Shown here one piece after another: positions 30,041 to 44,196 of a stretch of 64,000 bases of DNA. The position numbers were made by a program, and so were the translations under genes. The stretch's first letter is position 1, and each line of letters starts with the position of its first letter. Source of the stretch: Pteria penguin (Eukaryota; Mollusca; Bivalvia; Pterioida; Pteriidae); NCBI GenBank assembly GCA_035048485.1, contig CM068584.1:70065408-70129407 (forward strand), written 5' to 3'. A model generated the notes under the pieces. The model worked only from the letters and a program-made list of their open reading frames with translations. It was not told the DNA's origin and searched no databases.

Positions 30041-33000
30041 GTTGAAAACTTTTTTCAGAGTTAGGATTATTTTACACTGTGATAATTGTTTTACTACATA
30101 TTGAAGTACATACAGATGAATTTTAAGCTCAAGATGTGAGATAGATACTGAGTTATTACACTTTGAAAACTTAAAATATAGGCTATGAAATTGCATAAAG
30201 TACAGTGTTATCGCAGTTGTAACTCTTAGTATTTTAGAATGGTAAGAGTACAATTCTATGGTATTGTTCAATATGTAATTCATGACTTACATGCAAAGTT
30301 TTATTAATTTTAAAAGATTATGAACTTAGTAATGACTCTTAGAAATCTTCACATAATATGCCGTATGACGCGGACGTCAAAGAAGACACCGAGTAAATAC
30401 AACTAGAATCACTCGTTCAGTTCGGCACTGCCTATAAAACTGCATACTTTGTATTCTATAATAGGAAAAATATAGTTCTATAGTATTGTTGAAGACATAA
30501 TTCATGACTTACATGCAAAGTTTTGAGTAATATAAAATGATTAGTAACTGAGTTATGATCCTTCTAAATCTAACAAAATGGCCTTTGAGATTACATAATG
30601 TACAGTCTGATCACAGATGAAAGGCTTATTATTTTTCGAATAGTAATCATAGAATTCTATGGTATTGTTCAATAAATAATTCATGACTTATATGAAAAGT
30701 TTTAGTAATATAAAATGATTAGTTACTGAGTTATAACCCTTAATAATCTTACAATATGACCTATGAGATTGTATGAAATGCAGACTTTTCAGAGTTGTAA
30801 GTCTTAGTATTTTAGAATGATAAGGGTGCAATTCTATTGTATTGTTCAATATATAGTTCTTGACTTACATGCAAAGTTTTAGTAATTTCAAATGATTAGT
30901 TATTGAGTAATGACCCTTTCGAAATCTTACAAGATGGAATGTGACACTGCAAGTACAGTCTTATCACACTTGTTACTCTTATTATGTTAGAATGGTAATC
31001 ATATAATTCTGTGGGATTGTTCAATTCATTAATCATGACTTACATGCAAAGTTTCAGTAAGTCTAAATGATTAGTTACTGAGTAATGACCCTTCGAAATC
31101 TAACAAGTTGGCCGATGACATATCATTAAGTATAGTCTTATCACGGGTGAAAGTCTTAGTATTTCAGAATGGTAATCATAAAAATTCTATAGTATTGTTT
31201 AATATATAATTCATGACTTACATGCAAAGTTTTAGTAATATAAAATGATTAGTTACTGAGTTATGAACCTTTGAAATCTAAGAAGATGGCCTATGAAATT
31301 GAATAAAGTACAGTCTTATCATAGGTGAAAGTCTTACTATTTTAGAATGATAATCATATAATTCTATGGTATTGTTTAATATATAATTCCATGACTTACA
31401 TGCAAAGTTTTAGTAATATAAAATGATTAGTTACTGAGTTATGAACTTTGAAATCTAAGAAGATGGCCTATGAAATTGAATAAAGTACAGTCTTATCCAT
31501 AGTTGAAAGTCTTATTTTATTAGACTAACAAACATAGAATTCTATGATATTGTTCAGTACATAATTCATGACTTACATGCAAAGTTTTAATAATATGAAA
31601 TGATTAGTTACTGAGTTATGACCCTTAGAAATCTTACAATATGGCCTATGAAATTGAATAAAGTACAGTCTTATCATAGGTGAATTCTATGATATTGTTC
31701 AGTACATAATTCATGACTTACATGCAAAGTTTTAATAATATGAAATGATTAGTTACTGAGTTATGACCCTTAGAAATCTTACAATATGGCCTATGAAATT
31801 GAATAAAGTACAGTCTTATCATAGGTGAATTCTATGATATTGTTCAGTACATAATTCATGACTTACATGCAAAGTTTTAATAATATGAAATGATTAGTTA
31901 CTGAGTTATGACCCTTAGAAATCTTACAATATGGCCTATGAAATTGAATAAAGTACAGTCTTATCATAGGTGAAAGTCTTATTATTTTAGAATGGTAATC
32001 ATATAATTCTATGGTATTGTTTGATATATAGTTCATGACTTACATGCAAAGTTTTATTAATTTCAAATGATTAGTTACTGAGTAATGACCCTTAGAAATC
32101 TTACAAGATGGAATATGACACTGCAAGTACAGTCTTATCACAATTGTTACTCTTATTATATTAGAATGGTAACCATATAATTCCTGTGGTATTGTTCAAT
32201 ACATTAATCATGACTTACATGCAGAGTTTTCAGTAAAGTCTAAATGATTAGTTACTGAGTAATGACCCTTCGAAATCTAACAAGATGGCCTATGACATAG
32301 CATTAAGTATAGTCTTATCACGGATTAAAGTCTTAGTATTTCAGAATGGTAATCATAAAAGTCTATGGTATTGTTGAATATATAATTCATGATTTACATG
32401 CAGAGTTTTATTAACATGAAATGATTAGTTACTGAGTTATGACCCTTAGAAATCTTACAATATGGCCTATGAAATTGTATTAAATACAGTCTTGTCACAA
32501 TTGTAAAATTTATTATGATAGAATGGTAATCACATAATTATATGGTATTGTTCAATACATAATTCATGACTTACATGCAAAGTTTGAGTAATATAAGATG
32601 ATTAATTACTGAGTTATGAACCTTCGAAATTTAACAAGATGGCCTATGAAATTGCATAAAGTACAGTCTTATCATAAGTGAAAGTCTCATTATTTTAAAC
32701 TAATAATGATAGAATTCTATGGTATTCTTTAATAAATAATTTATGACTTACATGCAAAGTTTTATTAATATGAAATGATTATTTTCTGAGTAATGACCCT
32801 TAGAAATCTTACAATATGGTCTATATTAATATGCCAAAGTAGAATACATAAAACATTTCAGACAACTGTTATAAAAGTAAAGATATGATTGGACAAATAC
32901 AATCTATGATAAACACGCTAAGTTTTATTAAAGTTGAATGATTATTTATTTAGTAATGACCCTTAGACATCTTAGAATATGGACCATAATGATTTTGCGC

Positions 33001-34080
33001 TCGCTGAATTTGAGACATGCATGCACAGTTTCATACAGTTAGCATATATAAACAACTAGGATATGTCCATTTAGAATGTTAAAAATAAGGGTTCTATATT
33101 TCTGTCATTTTTCCATTGTATGCTTCTTTGCAAGCAAAGAAGCTTTCAAAAATTGCCTATTTATGACAAATAAACAACCTTGCTTGGTTCGTTGTAAAAT
33201 AGAAAGATATACAGTAATGAAGTATAGACAAAAATCGTAATCCATGTGGGTCTTTAATCTAAGAATAAGAATAAAGCTAATCAATATTGATATCAAAGGA
33301 CGACACCATACCTTCGGCACATTAAATTGACTCGTTTTATAAATAATCAAAATCCTAATACAAATTACAAATTAATTATGCTTTCATTAATTTCATAAAA
33401 CCCGATATTATGAAAAGATATTACTAGCATAGAGCTACGGAGAATAACTCGTACAAATGCTTTGATTTTAAAAGTTGGGTACAGATCAATTTTAAGCTTA
33501 AGATGATAGATAGGTACTAAGTTATTACACTTTGAAAAACTCAAGATATAGGCTATGAAATTGAATAAAGTACAGTGTTATCGCAGTGGTAACTCTTAGT
33601 ATTTTAGAATGGTAAGTTTACAATTCTATGGTATTGTTCAATACATAATTCACGACTTACATGCAAAGTTTTATTAATTTTAAATGATTAGTTACTGAGT
33701 TATGACTCTTAGAAATCCTACAATATCGCCAATGAAATTGAATAAAGTACAGCCTTATGAGAGGTGAAAGTCTTATTATTTTAGAATGGTAATCATATAA
33801 TTCTATGGTATTGTTCAATACATAATTCATGACGTACATGCAAAGTTTTAGTAATTTCAAAAGATTAGTTACTGAGTGATGACCCTTAGAAATCATACAA
33901 GATGGAATATGACACTGCAAGTACAGTCTTATAATCATATAATTCTGTGGCATTGTTCAATACATTAATCATGACTTACATGCAAAGTTTCAGTAAGTCT
34001 AGATGATTACTTACTGAGTAATGACCCTTCGAAATCTAAGAAGATGGCCTATGACATAGCATTAAGTATAGTCTTATCAC
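30041..34080 (+). repeat. ~180 bp satellite array B with embedded inverted element
   Basis: About 20 units of the array A family. Three nearly identical ~135 bp units lie at 31,550-31,960. At 33,110-33,480 sits an inverted copy of the element at 12,230-13,258, palindrome first. A copy of the 'GCGGACGTCAAAGA' block is at 30,369. The array ends 'TCTTATCACGGG' directly into TTAGGG. Confidence 0.88.
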
Positions 34081-34246
34081 GGGTTAGGGTTAGGGTTAGG
34101 GTTAGGGTTAGGTTTAGGGTTAGGGTTAGGGTTAGGGTTAGGGTTAGGGTTAGGGTTAGGGTTAGGGTTAGGGTTAGGGTTAGGGTTAGGGTTAGGGGTT
34201 AGGGTTAGGGTTAGGGTTAGGGTTAGGGTTAGGGTTAGGGTTAGGG
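34081..34246 (+). repeat. Long TTAGGG tract
   Basis: About 27 units with a TTTAGG and a GGGG variant. Confidence 0.97.
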
Positions 34247-36321
34247 TATAGGCATTTTGCGGGAAGAGAAGAGAATTTTTCTAAAAATAGATATCACGTG
34301 ACCAGAATGTTCTCATAAGATTTGTGTAGTAAATTCATATCTGAATGGGCTGTATCTTTTTAATTTGTGAACCAATTTATTTGAACTTGGTCTCATTTTT
34401 TAGGCCTACAAATATCCTCCTTCTCATGTATTAATGATAAATTCTATATGAAATATTACGCCAGTTTGGATGCAAAACGTCTAATCTTGTATTGTTTCTT
34501 GCTCCATTTTATAATTTTTTGCACTTTGTTATGATCCAAATGATCACAAATGTTTAAACCGGATAAAAACGGTTTAACCCAGGTTCAACCGGTTTAACCC
34601 TGGTTTAAACCGGTTAACCCTTACTCGAAAATTCGTCTTTGTTGTCGTTTTTTAGTCCAAATCTGTGTATACGACTGAGGCTCTCGTTGTATAACCCTAA
34701 CCCTAACCCTAACCTTTGTATCTTGTTGAATAAATTTAATGCTTAAATGTATATCTATTCTATTAATTATATTTATCATAAAGTCAGAAGCCGTTTTATA
34801 TATCAAATCGATGGACTAAGTTAATCTGAACCCTTCACGCAAAATACGAAAATATCTGAATAACATCACTTGCGCCCATCGGACTTAGAAAATTTTGGGG
34901 ACCCAAAATTGGTTACTTTGGCCAAAAGTGACCACCTATTACAGCATTTTAGCAGAGGATACCTACCAACATCATTAGAAAGGTCTTTTAAAGTACTCTT
35001 AGGATATGTAAAAAAATTGACTAAGATATTATTAAGATATAAGTGTCCAAACAATGCATATTTTTACAAAAAATGTGTACAATGTGTATGATGTTCTATA
35101 TATGTTTAACAGACTATCCTAGAACGATCGTAACAACAATTTAAACTTATTTTATATCGTTGGAAAGGTATTTAAGAAACACGTTTAGACTATAAAAAAA
35201 CAATGGTGCTAACCTATTTAACTGGCAAAGATATAAGCGTCCAAAATTGGCAGATATTTTACTGTCTGGACTTTCGTAGACCAAAAATGGCTACTTTGGT
35301 CATAAGTAACTGTCCATTTTGTGCCTAAATCGGACTATTTTTATGGCTTATTTTATATCGTTGGAAAGGTCTTTTAGAGCTCTTTTTAAATTTATTAGGA
35401 CATTAGTCTTTAGCTGAGGTATTAGCAAAAGATATAAGGGTTCAAATATCGCACTTGTTTAAGAAAAAGTGTTGAATTATGCTTTTAATATAGTATAGAG
35501 GCTATAAAAGGAGTGAATTTGCAAAACATTGGAGTTTAAAAAGTTTTACCCCTTTTAACCGTTGGGGTTAAATTGAGGTTAAAAAATTTGACCCTTTTTA
35601 ACCATTGGGGTTAAATTGGGTTAAAACGTTTGACTCTTTTTAACCCTTGGGGTTAAATTGGGGTTAAAAAGTTTGACCCTTTTTAACCCTTGGGGTAAAA
35701 TTGGGGTTAAAAAGGTTGACCCTTTTTAACCCTTGGGGTAAAATTGGGGTTAAAAAGTTTGACCCTTTTTAACCACTAGGGTTAAATTGGGGTTAAAATG
35801 TTTGACCCTTTTTAACCCCAAGGGTTAAATTGGGGTTAAAAAGTTTGACCCTTTTTAACCCCAAGGATTAAATTGGGGTTAAAAAGTTTGACCCTTTTTA
35901 ACCCCAAGGGTTAAATTGGGGATAAAAAGTTTGACCCTTTTTAACCCCAAGGGTTAAATTGGGGTTAAAAAGTTTGACCCTTTTTAACCCCAAGGATTAA
36001 ATTGGGGTTAAAAAGTTTGACCCTTTTTAACCCCAAGGGTTAAATTGGGGATAAAAAGTTTGACCCTTTTTAACCCCAAGGGTTAAATTGGGGTTAAAAA
36101 CTTTGACCCTTTTTAACCCCAAGGGTTAAATTGGGGTTAAAAAGGTTGACCCTTTTTAACCCTTGGTGTAAAATTGGGGTTAAAAAGTTTGACCCTTTTT
36201 AGCCCTTAGGGTTAAATTGGGGTTAAAAAGTTTGACCCTTTTTAACCCTTGGGGTTAAATTGGGGCTAAAAAGTTTGACCCTTTTTAACCCCAAGGGTTA
36301 AATTGGGGTTAAAAAGTTTGT
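34247..36321 (+). repeat. Subtelomeric unit 3 (full; copy of unit 1)
   Basis: Box, CCCTAA tract (34,692-34,713), monomers (34,875-35,530) and 45 bp satellite (35,533-36,318). Differs from unit 1 mostly by single-base homopolymer length changes. Confidence 0.92.
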
Positions 36322-36376
36322 GTTAGGGTTAGGGTTAGGGTTAGGGTTAGGGTTAGGGTTAGGGTTAGGGTTAGGG
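36322..36376 (+). repeat. TTAGGG tract
   Basis: Nine units. Confidence 0.95.
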
Positions 36377-37409
36377 TATAGGCATTTTGCGGGAAGAGAA
36401 GAGATTTTTTCTAAAAATAGATATCACGTGACCAGAATGTTCTCATAAGATTTGTGTAGTAAATTCATATCTGAATGGGCTGTATCTTTTTAATTTGTGA
36501 ACCAATTTATTTGAACTTGGTCTCATTTTGTAGGCCTACAAATATCCTCCTTCTCATGTATTAATGATAAATTCTATATGAAATATTACGCCAGTTTTGG
36601 ATGCAAAACGTCTAATCTTGTATTGTTTCTTGCTCCATTTTATAATTTTTTGCCACTTTGTTATGATCCAAATGATCACAAATGTTTAAACCGGATAAAA
36701 CGGTTTAACCCAGGTTCAACCGGTTTAACCCTGGTTTAAACCGGTTAACCCTTACTCGAAAATTCGTCTTTGTTGTCGTTTTTAGTCCAAATCTGTGTAT
36801 ACGACTGAGGCTCTCGTTGTATAACCCTAACCCTAACCCTAACCTTTGTATCTTGTTGAATAAATTTAATGCTTAAATGTATATCTATTCTATTAATTAT
36901 ATTTATCATAAAGTCAGAAGCCGTTTTATATATCAAATCGATGGCTAAGTTAATCTGAACCCTTCACGCAAAATACGAAAATATCTGAAATAACATCACT
37001 TGCGCCCATCGGACTTAGAAAATTTTGGGGACCCAAAATTGGTTATACTTTGGCCAAAAGTGACCACCTATTACAGCATTTTAGCAGAGGATACCTACCA
37101 ACATCATTAGAAAGGTCTTTTAAAGTACTCTTAGGATATGTAAAAACATTGACTAAGATAATTATTAAGATATAAGTGTCCAAACAATGCATATTTTTAC
37201 AAAAAATGTGTCCAATTTGTATGATGTTCTAATATGTTTAACAGACTATCCTAGAACGATCGTAACAACAATTTAAACTTATTTTATATCGTTGGAAAGG
37301 TATTTAAGAACACGTTTAGACTATAAAAAAACAATGGTGCTAACCTATTTAATGGCAAAGATATAAGCGTCCAAAATTGGCAGATATTTACTGTCTGGAC
37401 TTTCGTAGA
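36377..37409 (+). repeat. Subtelomeric unit 4, truncated (copy of unit 2)
   Basis: Same truncation point, CTTTCGTAGA, as unit 2. Confidence 0.9.
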
Positions 37410-37576
37410 GTTAGGGTTAGGGTTAGGGTTAGGGTTAGGGTTAGGGTTAGGGTTAGGGTTTGGGTTAGGGTTAGGGTTAGGGTTAGGGTTAGGGTTAGGG
37501 TTAGGGTTAGGGTTAGGGTTAGGTTAGGGTTAGGGTTAGGGTTAGGGTTAGGGTTAGGGTTAGGGTTAGGGTTAGG
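37410..37576 (+). repeat. Long TTAGGG tract
   Basis: Same TTTGGG and TTAGG variants as 29,506-29,672, with the TTTGGG variant one or two units closer to the left edge. Confidence 0.97.
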
Positions 37577-37857
37577 GCTAGCGGTTGTGCTAACCCCGCA
37601 CCATTTTGATGCCTATGTTGGTACATGATAGGTATAAATTTTGGTGCCAATAGCTACATGGAACCGTTTGTGGTATTTTTTGTACCCTAGAATAGGTAAA
37701 ATGGTATCATTGATAGCTGTTTTTGTACTAGCGATAGGGATTTGTGTACTAGCGATAGGGATTTGTGTACTAGCGATAGGGATTTGTGTACTAGGCATAG
37801 CTAAAATAGTACTACCCATAGCTAAATGTGTACTCATCAATAGGTATTTTGTTACAA
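37577..37857 (+). repeat. GTAC minisatellite, second copy
   Basis: Near-identical to 29,673-29,942, with the same three GTACTAGCGATAGGG units. Confidence 0.85.
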
Positions 37858-40800
37858 TTTGGACTTAGAAAATTTTCAAGATGAAGAAAAATATTATAAG
37901 TCCAAAAATATTTTGGACTTAGAAAATTTTCAACCAAAAAAACATTTTGTTGAAAACTTTTTTCAGAGTTAGGATTATTTTACACTGTGATATTGTTTAC
38001 TACATATTGAAGTACATACAGATGAATTTTAAGCTCAAGATGTGAGATAGATACTGAGTTATTACACTTTGAAAACTTAAAATATAGGCTATGAAATTGC
38101 ATAAAGTACAGTGTTATCGCAGTTGTAACTCTTAGTATTTTAGAATGGTAAGAGTACAATTCTATGGTATTGTTCAATATGTAATTCATGACTTACATGC
38201 AAAGTTTTATTTAATTTTAAAAGATTATGAACTTAGTAATGACTCTTAGAAATCTTCACATAATATGCCGTATGACGCGGACGTCAAAGAAGACACCGAG
38301 TAAATACAACTAGAATCACTCGTTCAGTTCGGCACTGCCTATAAAACTGCATACTTTGTATTCTATAATAGGAAAAATATAGTTCTATAGTATTGTTGAA
38401 GACATAATTCATGACTTACATGCAAAGTTTGAGTAATATAAAATGATTAGTAACTGAGTTATGATCCTTCTAAATCTAACAAAATGGCCTTTGAGATTAC
38501 ATAATGTACAGTCTGATCACAGATGAAAGGCTTATTATTTTTCGAATAGTAATCATAGAATTCTATGGTATTGTTCAATAAATAATTCATGACTTATATG
38601 AAAAGTTTTAGTAATATAAAATGATTAGTTTACTGAGTTATAACCCTTAATAATCTTACAATATGACCTATGAGATTGTATGAAATGCAGACTTTTCAGA
38701 GTTGTAAGTCTTAGTATTTTAGAATGATAAGGGTGCAATTCTATTGTATTGTTCAATATATAGTTTCTTGACTTACATGCAAAGTTTTAGTAATTTCAAA
38801 TGATTAGTTATTGAGTAATGACCCTTCGAAATCTTACAAGATGGAATGTGACAAATCAAGTACAGTCTTATCACACTTGTTACTCTTATTATGTTAGAAT
38901 GGTAATCATATAATTCTGTGGGATTGTTCAATTCATTAATCATGACTTACATGCAAAGTTTCAGTAAGTCTAAATGATTAGTTACTGAGTAATGACCCTT
39001 CGAAATCTAACAAGTTGGCCGATGACATATCATTAAGTATAGTCTTATCACGGGTGAAAGTCTTAGTATTTCAGAATGGTAATCATAAAATTCTATAGTA
39101 TTGTTTAATATATAATTCATGACTTACATGCAAAGTTTTTAGTAATAATAAAATGATTAGTTTACTGAGTTATGAACCTTTGAAATCTAAGAAGATGGCC
39201 TATGAAAATTGAATAAAGTACAGTCTTATCATAGGTGAAAGTCTTACTATTTTAGAATGATAATCATATAATTCTATGGTATTGTTTAATATATAATTCA
39301 TGACTTACATGCAAAGTTTTAGTAATATAAAATGATTAGTTACTGAGTTATGAACCTTTGAAATCTAAGAAGATGGCCTATGAAATTGAATAAAGTACAG
39401 TCTTATCATAGTTGAAAGTCTTATTTTATTAGACTAACAAACATAGAATTCTATGATATTGTTTCAGTACATAATTCATGACTTACATGCAAAGTTTTAA
39501 TAATATGAAATGATTAGTTACTGAGTTATGACCCTTAGAAATCTTACAATATGGCCTATGAAATTGAATAAAGTACAGTCTTATCATAGGTGAATTCTAT
39601 GATATTGTTCAGCTACATAATTCATGACTTACATGCAAAGTTTTAATAATATGAAATGATTAGTTACTGAGTTATGACCCTTAGAAATCTTACAATATGG
39701 CCTATGAAATTGAATAAAGTACAGTCTTATCATAGGTGAATTCTATGATATTGTTCAGTACATAATTCATGACTTACATGCAAAGTTTTAATAATATGAA
39801 ATGATTAGTTACTGAGTTATGACCCTTATAAATCTTTACAATATGGCCTATGAAATTGAATAAAGTACAGTCTTATCATAGTGAAAGTCTTATTATTTTA
39901 GAATGGTAATCATATAATTCTATGGTATTGTTTGATATATAGTTCATGACTTACATGCAAAGTTTTATTAATTTCAAATGATTAGTTTACTGAGTAATGA
40001 CCCTTAGAAATCTTACAAGATGGAATATGACCACTGCAAGTCACAGTCTTATCACAATTGTTACTCTTATTATATTAGAATGGTAACCATATAATACTGT
40101 GGTAATGTTCAATACATTAATCATGACATACATTCAGAGTTTCAGTAAGTCTAAAAGATTAGTTACTGAGTAATGACCCTTCGAAAACTAACAAGATGGC
40201 CTATGACATAGCATTAAGTATAGTCTTATACACGGATTAAAGTCTTAGTATTTTCAGAATGGTAATCATAAAAGTCTATGGTATTGTTCAATACATAATT
40301 CATTGATTCACATGCAAAGTTTTAATTATATGAAATGAATGGTTACTGAGTTATGACCCATAGAAATCTTACAATATGGCCTATGAAATTGTATTAAATA
40401 CAGTCTTGTCACAATAGTAAATCTTATTATGTTAGAATGGTAATCATATAATTATATGGAATTGTTCAATACATAATTCATGACTTACATGCAAAGTTTG
40501 AGTAATATAAGATGATTAATTACTGAGTTATGAACCTTCGAAATTTAACAAGATGGCCTATGAAATTGCATAAAGTACAGTCTTATCATAAGTGAAAGTC
40601 TCATTATTTTTAAACTAATAATGATAGAATTCTAAGGTATTCTTTAATAAATAATTTATGACTTACATGCAAAATTTTATTAATCTTAAATGATTAGTTA
40701 CTGAGTAATGACCCTTAGAAATCTTACAATATGGTCTATATTAATATGCCAAAGTAGAATACATAAAAACATTTCAGACAACTGTTATAAAAGTAAAGAT

Positions 40801-41994
40801 ATGATTGGACAAATACAATCTATGATAAACACGCTAAGTTTTATTAAAGTTGAATGATTATTTATTTAGTAATGACCCTTAGACATCTTAGAATATGGAC
40901 CATAATGATTTTGCGCTCGCTGAATTTGAGACATGCATGCACAGTTTCATACAGTTAGCATATATAACAACTAGGATATGTCCATTTAGAATGTTAAAAA
41001 TAAGGGTTCTATATTTCTGTCATTTTTCCATTGTATGCTTCTTTTGCAAGCAAAGAAGCTTTCAAAAATTGCCTATTTATGACAAATAAACAACCTTGCT
41101 TGGTTCGTTGTAAAATAGAAAGATATACAGTAATGAAGTATAGACAAAAATCGTAATCCATGTGGGTCTTTAATCTAAGAATAAGAATAAAGCTAATCAA
41201 TATTGATATCAAAGGACGACACCATACCTTCGGGCACATTAAATTGACTCGTTTATAAATAATCAAAATCCTAATACAAATTACAAATTAATTATGCTTT
41301 CATTAATTTCATAAAACCCGATATTATGAAAATATATTACTAGCATAGAGCTACGGAGAATAACTCTTACAAATGCTTTGATTTTAAAGTTGGGTACAGA
41401 TCAATTTTAAGCTTAAGATGATAGATAGGTACTAAGTTATTACACTTTGAAAACTTAAGATATAGGCTATGAAATTGAATAAAGTACAGTGTTATCGCAG
41501 TGGTAACTCTTAGTATTTTAGAATGGTAAGTTTACAATTCTATGGTATTGTTCAATACATAATTCACGACTTACATGCAAAGTTTTATTAATTTTAAATG
41601 ATTAGTTACTGAGTTATGACCCTTAGAAATCCTACAATATCGCCAATGAAATTGAATAAAGTACAGCCTTATGAGAGGTGAAAGTCTTATTATTTTAGAA
41701 TGGTAATCATATAATTCTATGGTATTGTTCAATACATAATTCATGACGTACATGCAAAGTTTTAGTAATTTCAAAAGATTAGTTACTGAGTGATGACCCT
41801 TAGAAATCATACAAGATGGAATATGACACTGCAAGTACAGTCTTATAATCATATAATTCTGTGGCATTGTTCAATACATTAATCATGACTTACATGCAAA
41901 GTTTCAGTAAGTCTAGATGATTACTTACTGAGTAATGACCCTTCGAAATCTAAGAAGATGGCCTATGACATAGCATTAAGTATAGTCTTATCAC
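37858..41994 (+). repeat. ~180 bp satellite array C (copy of array B)
   Basis: Collinear with 29,943-34,080, including the inverted element at 41,030-41,400 and the same exit into TTAGGG. Carries scattered single-base insertions. The inverted repeat at its left edge has lost pairing (ATATTATAAGTCC instead of ATTTTCTAAGTCC). Confidence 0.88.
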
Positions 41995-42135
41995 GGGTTA
42001 GGGTTAGGGTTAGGGTTAGGGTTAGGGTTAGGGTTAGGGTTAGGGTTAGGGTTAGGGTATAGGCATTTTGCGGGAAGAGAAGAGAATTTTTGGTTAGGGT
42101 TAGGGTTAGGGTTAGGGTTAGGGTTAGGGTTAGGG
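41995..42135 (+). repeat. TTAGGG tracts with a 34-base truncated box
   Basis: Tract 41,995-42,057, box fragment 42,058-42,091 stopping at GAGAATTTTT, tract 42,092-42,135. Confidence 0.92.
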
Positions 42136-44098
42136 TATAGGCATTTTGCGGGAAGAGAAGAGAATTTTTCTAAAAATAGATATCACGTGACCAGAATGTT
42201 CTCATAAGATTTGTGTAGTAAATTCATATCTGAATGGGCTGTATCTTTTTAATTTGTGAACCAATTTATTTGAACTTGGTCTCATTTTGTAGGCCTACAA
42301 ATATCCTCCTTCTCATGTATTAATGATAAATTCTATATGAAATATTACGCCAGTTTGGATGCAAAACGTCTAATCTTGTATTGTTTCTTGCTCCATTTTA
42401 TAATTTTTTGCACTTTGTTATGATCCAAATGATCACAAATGTTTAAAACGGATAAAAACGGTTTAACCCAGGTTCAAACCGGTTTAACCCTGGTTTAAAC
42501 CGGTTAACCCTTACTCGAAAATTCGTCTTTGTTGTCGTTTTTAGTCCAAATCTGTGTATACGACTGAGGCTCTCGTTGTATAACCCTAACCCTAACCCTA
42601 ACCTTTGTATCTTGTTGAATAAATTTAATGCTTAAATGTATATCTATTCTATTAATTATATTTATCATAAAGTCAGAAGCCGTTTTATATATCAAATCGA
42701 TGGCTAAGTTAAATCTGAAACCCTTCACGCAAAATACGAAAATATCTGAATAACATCACTTGCGCCCATCGGACTTAGAAAAATTTTGGGGACCCAAAAT
42801 AGGTTACTTTTGCCAAAAATGACCACCAATTAAACCAATTTATCAGAGGATACCTAACAACAACAAGAGAAACGTCATTTAAATTACTCATAGGATATGT
42901 AAAAACATTGACTACGATATTATTCAGATATAAGTGTCCAACCAAGGCATATTTGTACAAAAAAGGTGTCCAATTTGTATGATGTTCTACTATGTTTAAC
43001 AGACTATCCGAGAACGATCGTAACAACAATTTAAACTTATTTTATATCGTTGGAAAGGTATTTAAGAACACGTTTAGACTATAAAAAAACAATGGTGCTA
43101 ACCCATTTAATGGCAAAGATATAAGCGTCCAAAATTGGCAGATATTTACTGTCTGGACTTTCGTAGACCAAAAATGGCTACTTTGGTCATAAGTAACTGT
43201 CCATTTTGTGCCTAAATCGGACTATTTTTATGGCTTATTTTATATCGTTGGAAAGGTCTTTTAGAGCTCTTTTTAAATTTATTAGGACATTAGTCTTAGC
43301 TGAGGTATTAGCAAAGATATAAGGGTTCAAATATCGCACTTGTTTAAGAAAAAGTGTTGAATTATGCTTTTTAATATAGTATAGAGGCTATAAAAAGAGT
43401 GAATTTGCAAAACATTGGAGTTTAAAAGTTTTACCCCTTTTAACCGTTGGGGTTAAATTGAGGTTAAAAAATTTGACCCTTTTTAACCATTGGGGTTAAA
43501 TTGGGGTTAAAACGTTTGACTCTTTTTAACCCTTGGGGTTAAATTGGGGTTAAAAAGTTTGACCCTTTTTAACCCTTGGGGTAAAATTGGGGTTAAAAAG
43601 GTTGACCCTTTTTAACCCTTGGGGTAAAATTGGGGTTAAATTGTTTGACCCTTTTTAACCCCAAGGGTTAAATTGGGGTTAAAAAGTTTGACCCTTTGTA
43701 ACCCTTCGGCTTAAATTGGGGTTAAAAAGTTTGACCCTTTTTAACCCCAAGGGTTAAATTGGGGATAAAAAGTTTGACCCTTTTTAACCCCAAGGGTTAA
43801 ATTGGGGTTAAAAAGTTTGACCCTTTTTAACCCCAAGGGTTAAATTGGGGTTAAAAAGGTTGACCCTTTTTAACCCTTAGGGTTAAATTGGGGTTAAAAA
43901 TTTTGACCCTTTTTAACCCTTGGGGTTAAATTGGGGCTAAAAAGTTTGACCCTTTTTAACCCCAAGGTTTAAATTGGGGTTTAAAAATTTTTACCCTTTT
44001 TAACCCCAAGGGTTAAATTGGGGTTAAAAAGGTTGACCCTTTTTAACCCTTAGGGTTAAATTGGGGTTAAAAATTTTGACCCTTTTTAACCCTTGGGG
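42136..44098 (+). repeat. Subtelomeric unit 5
   Basis: Box, CCCTAA (42,582-42,602), a more substituted first monomer (42,775-42,960), other monomers, and a shorter 45 bp satellite (43,417-44,098) that ends in CCTTGGGGTTAGGG. Confidence 0.9.
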
Positions 44099-44196
44099 TT
44101 AGGGTTAGGGTTAGGGTTAGGGTTAGGGTATAGGCATTTTGGGTTAGGGTATAGGCATTTTGCGGGTTAGGGTTAGGGTTAGGGTTAGGGTTAGTG
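44099..44196 (+). repeat. TTAGGG tracts with two short box fragments
   Basis: Fragments TATAGGCATTTT (44,129-44,140) and TATAGGCATTTTGCGG (44,150-44,165) are embedded; a TTAGTG variant precedes the full box. This pattern is found inverted at 62,222-62,330. Confidence 0.9.

Noticed and set aside
33657..33953. 98-residue minus-strand frame repeated at 41,571
   Set aside because: Lies in the ~180 bp satellite; internally repetitive (MPQNYMIIRLYL / NTIELYDYHSKIIRL) and present only because the block is duplicated.
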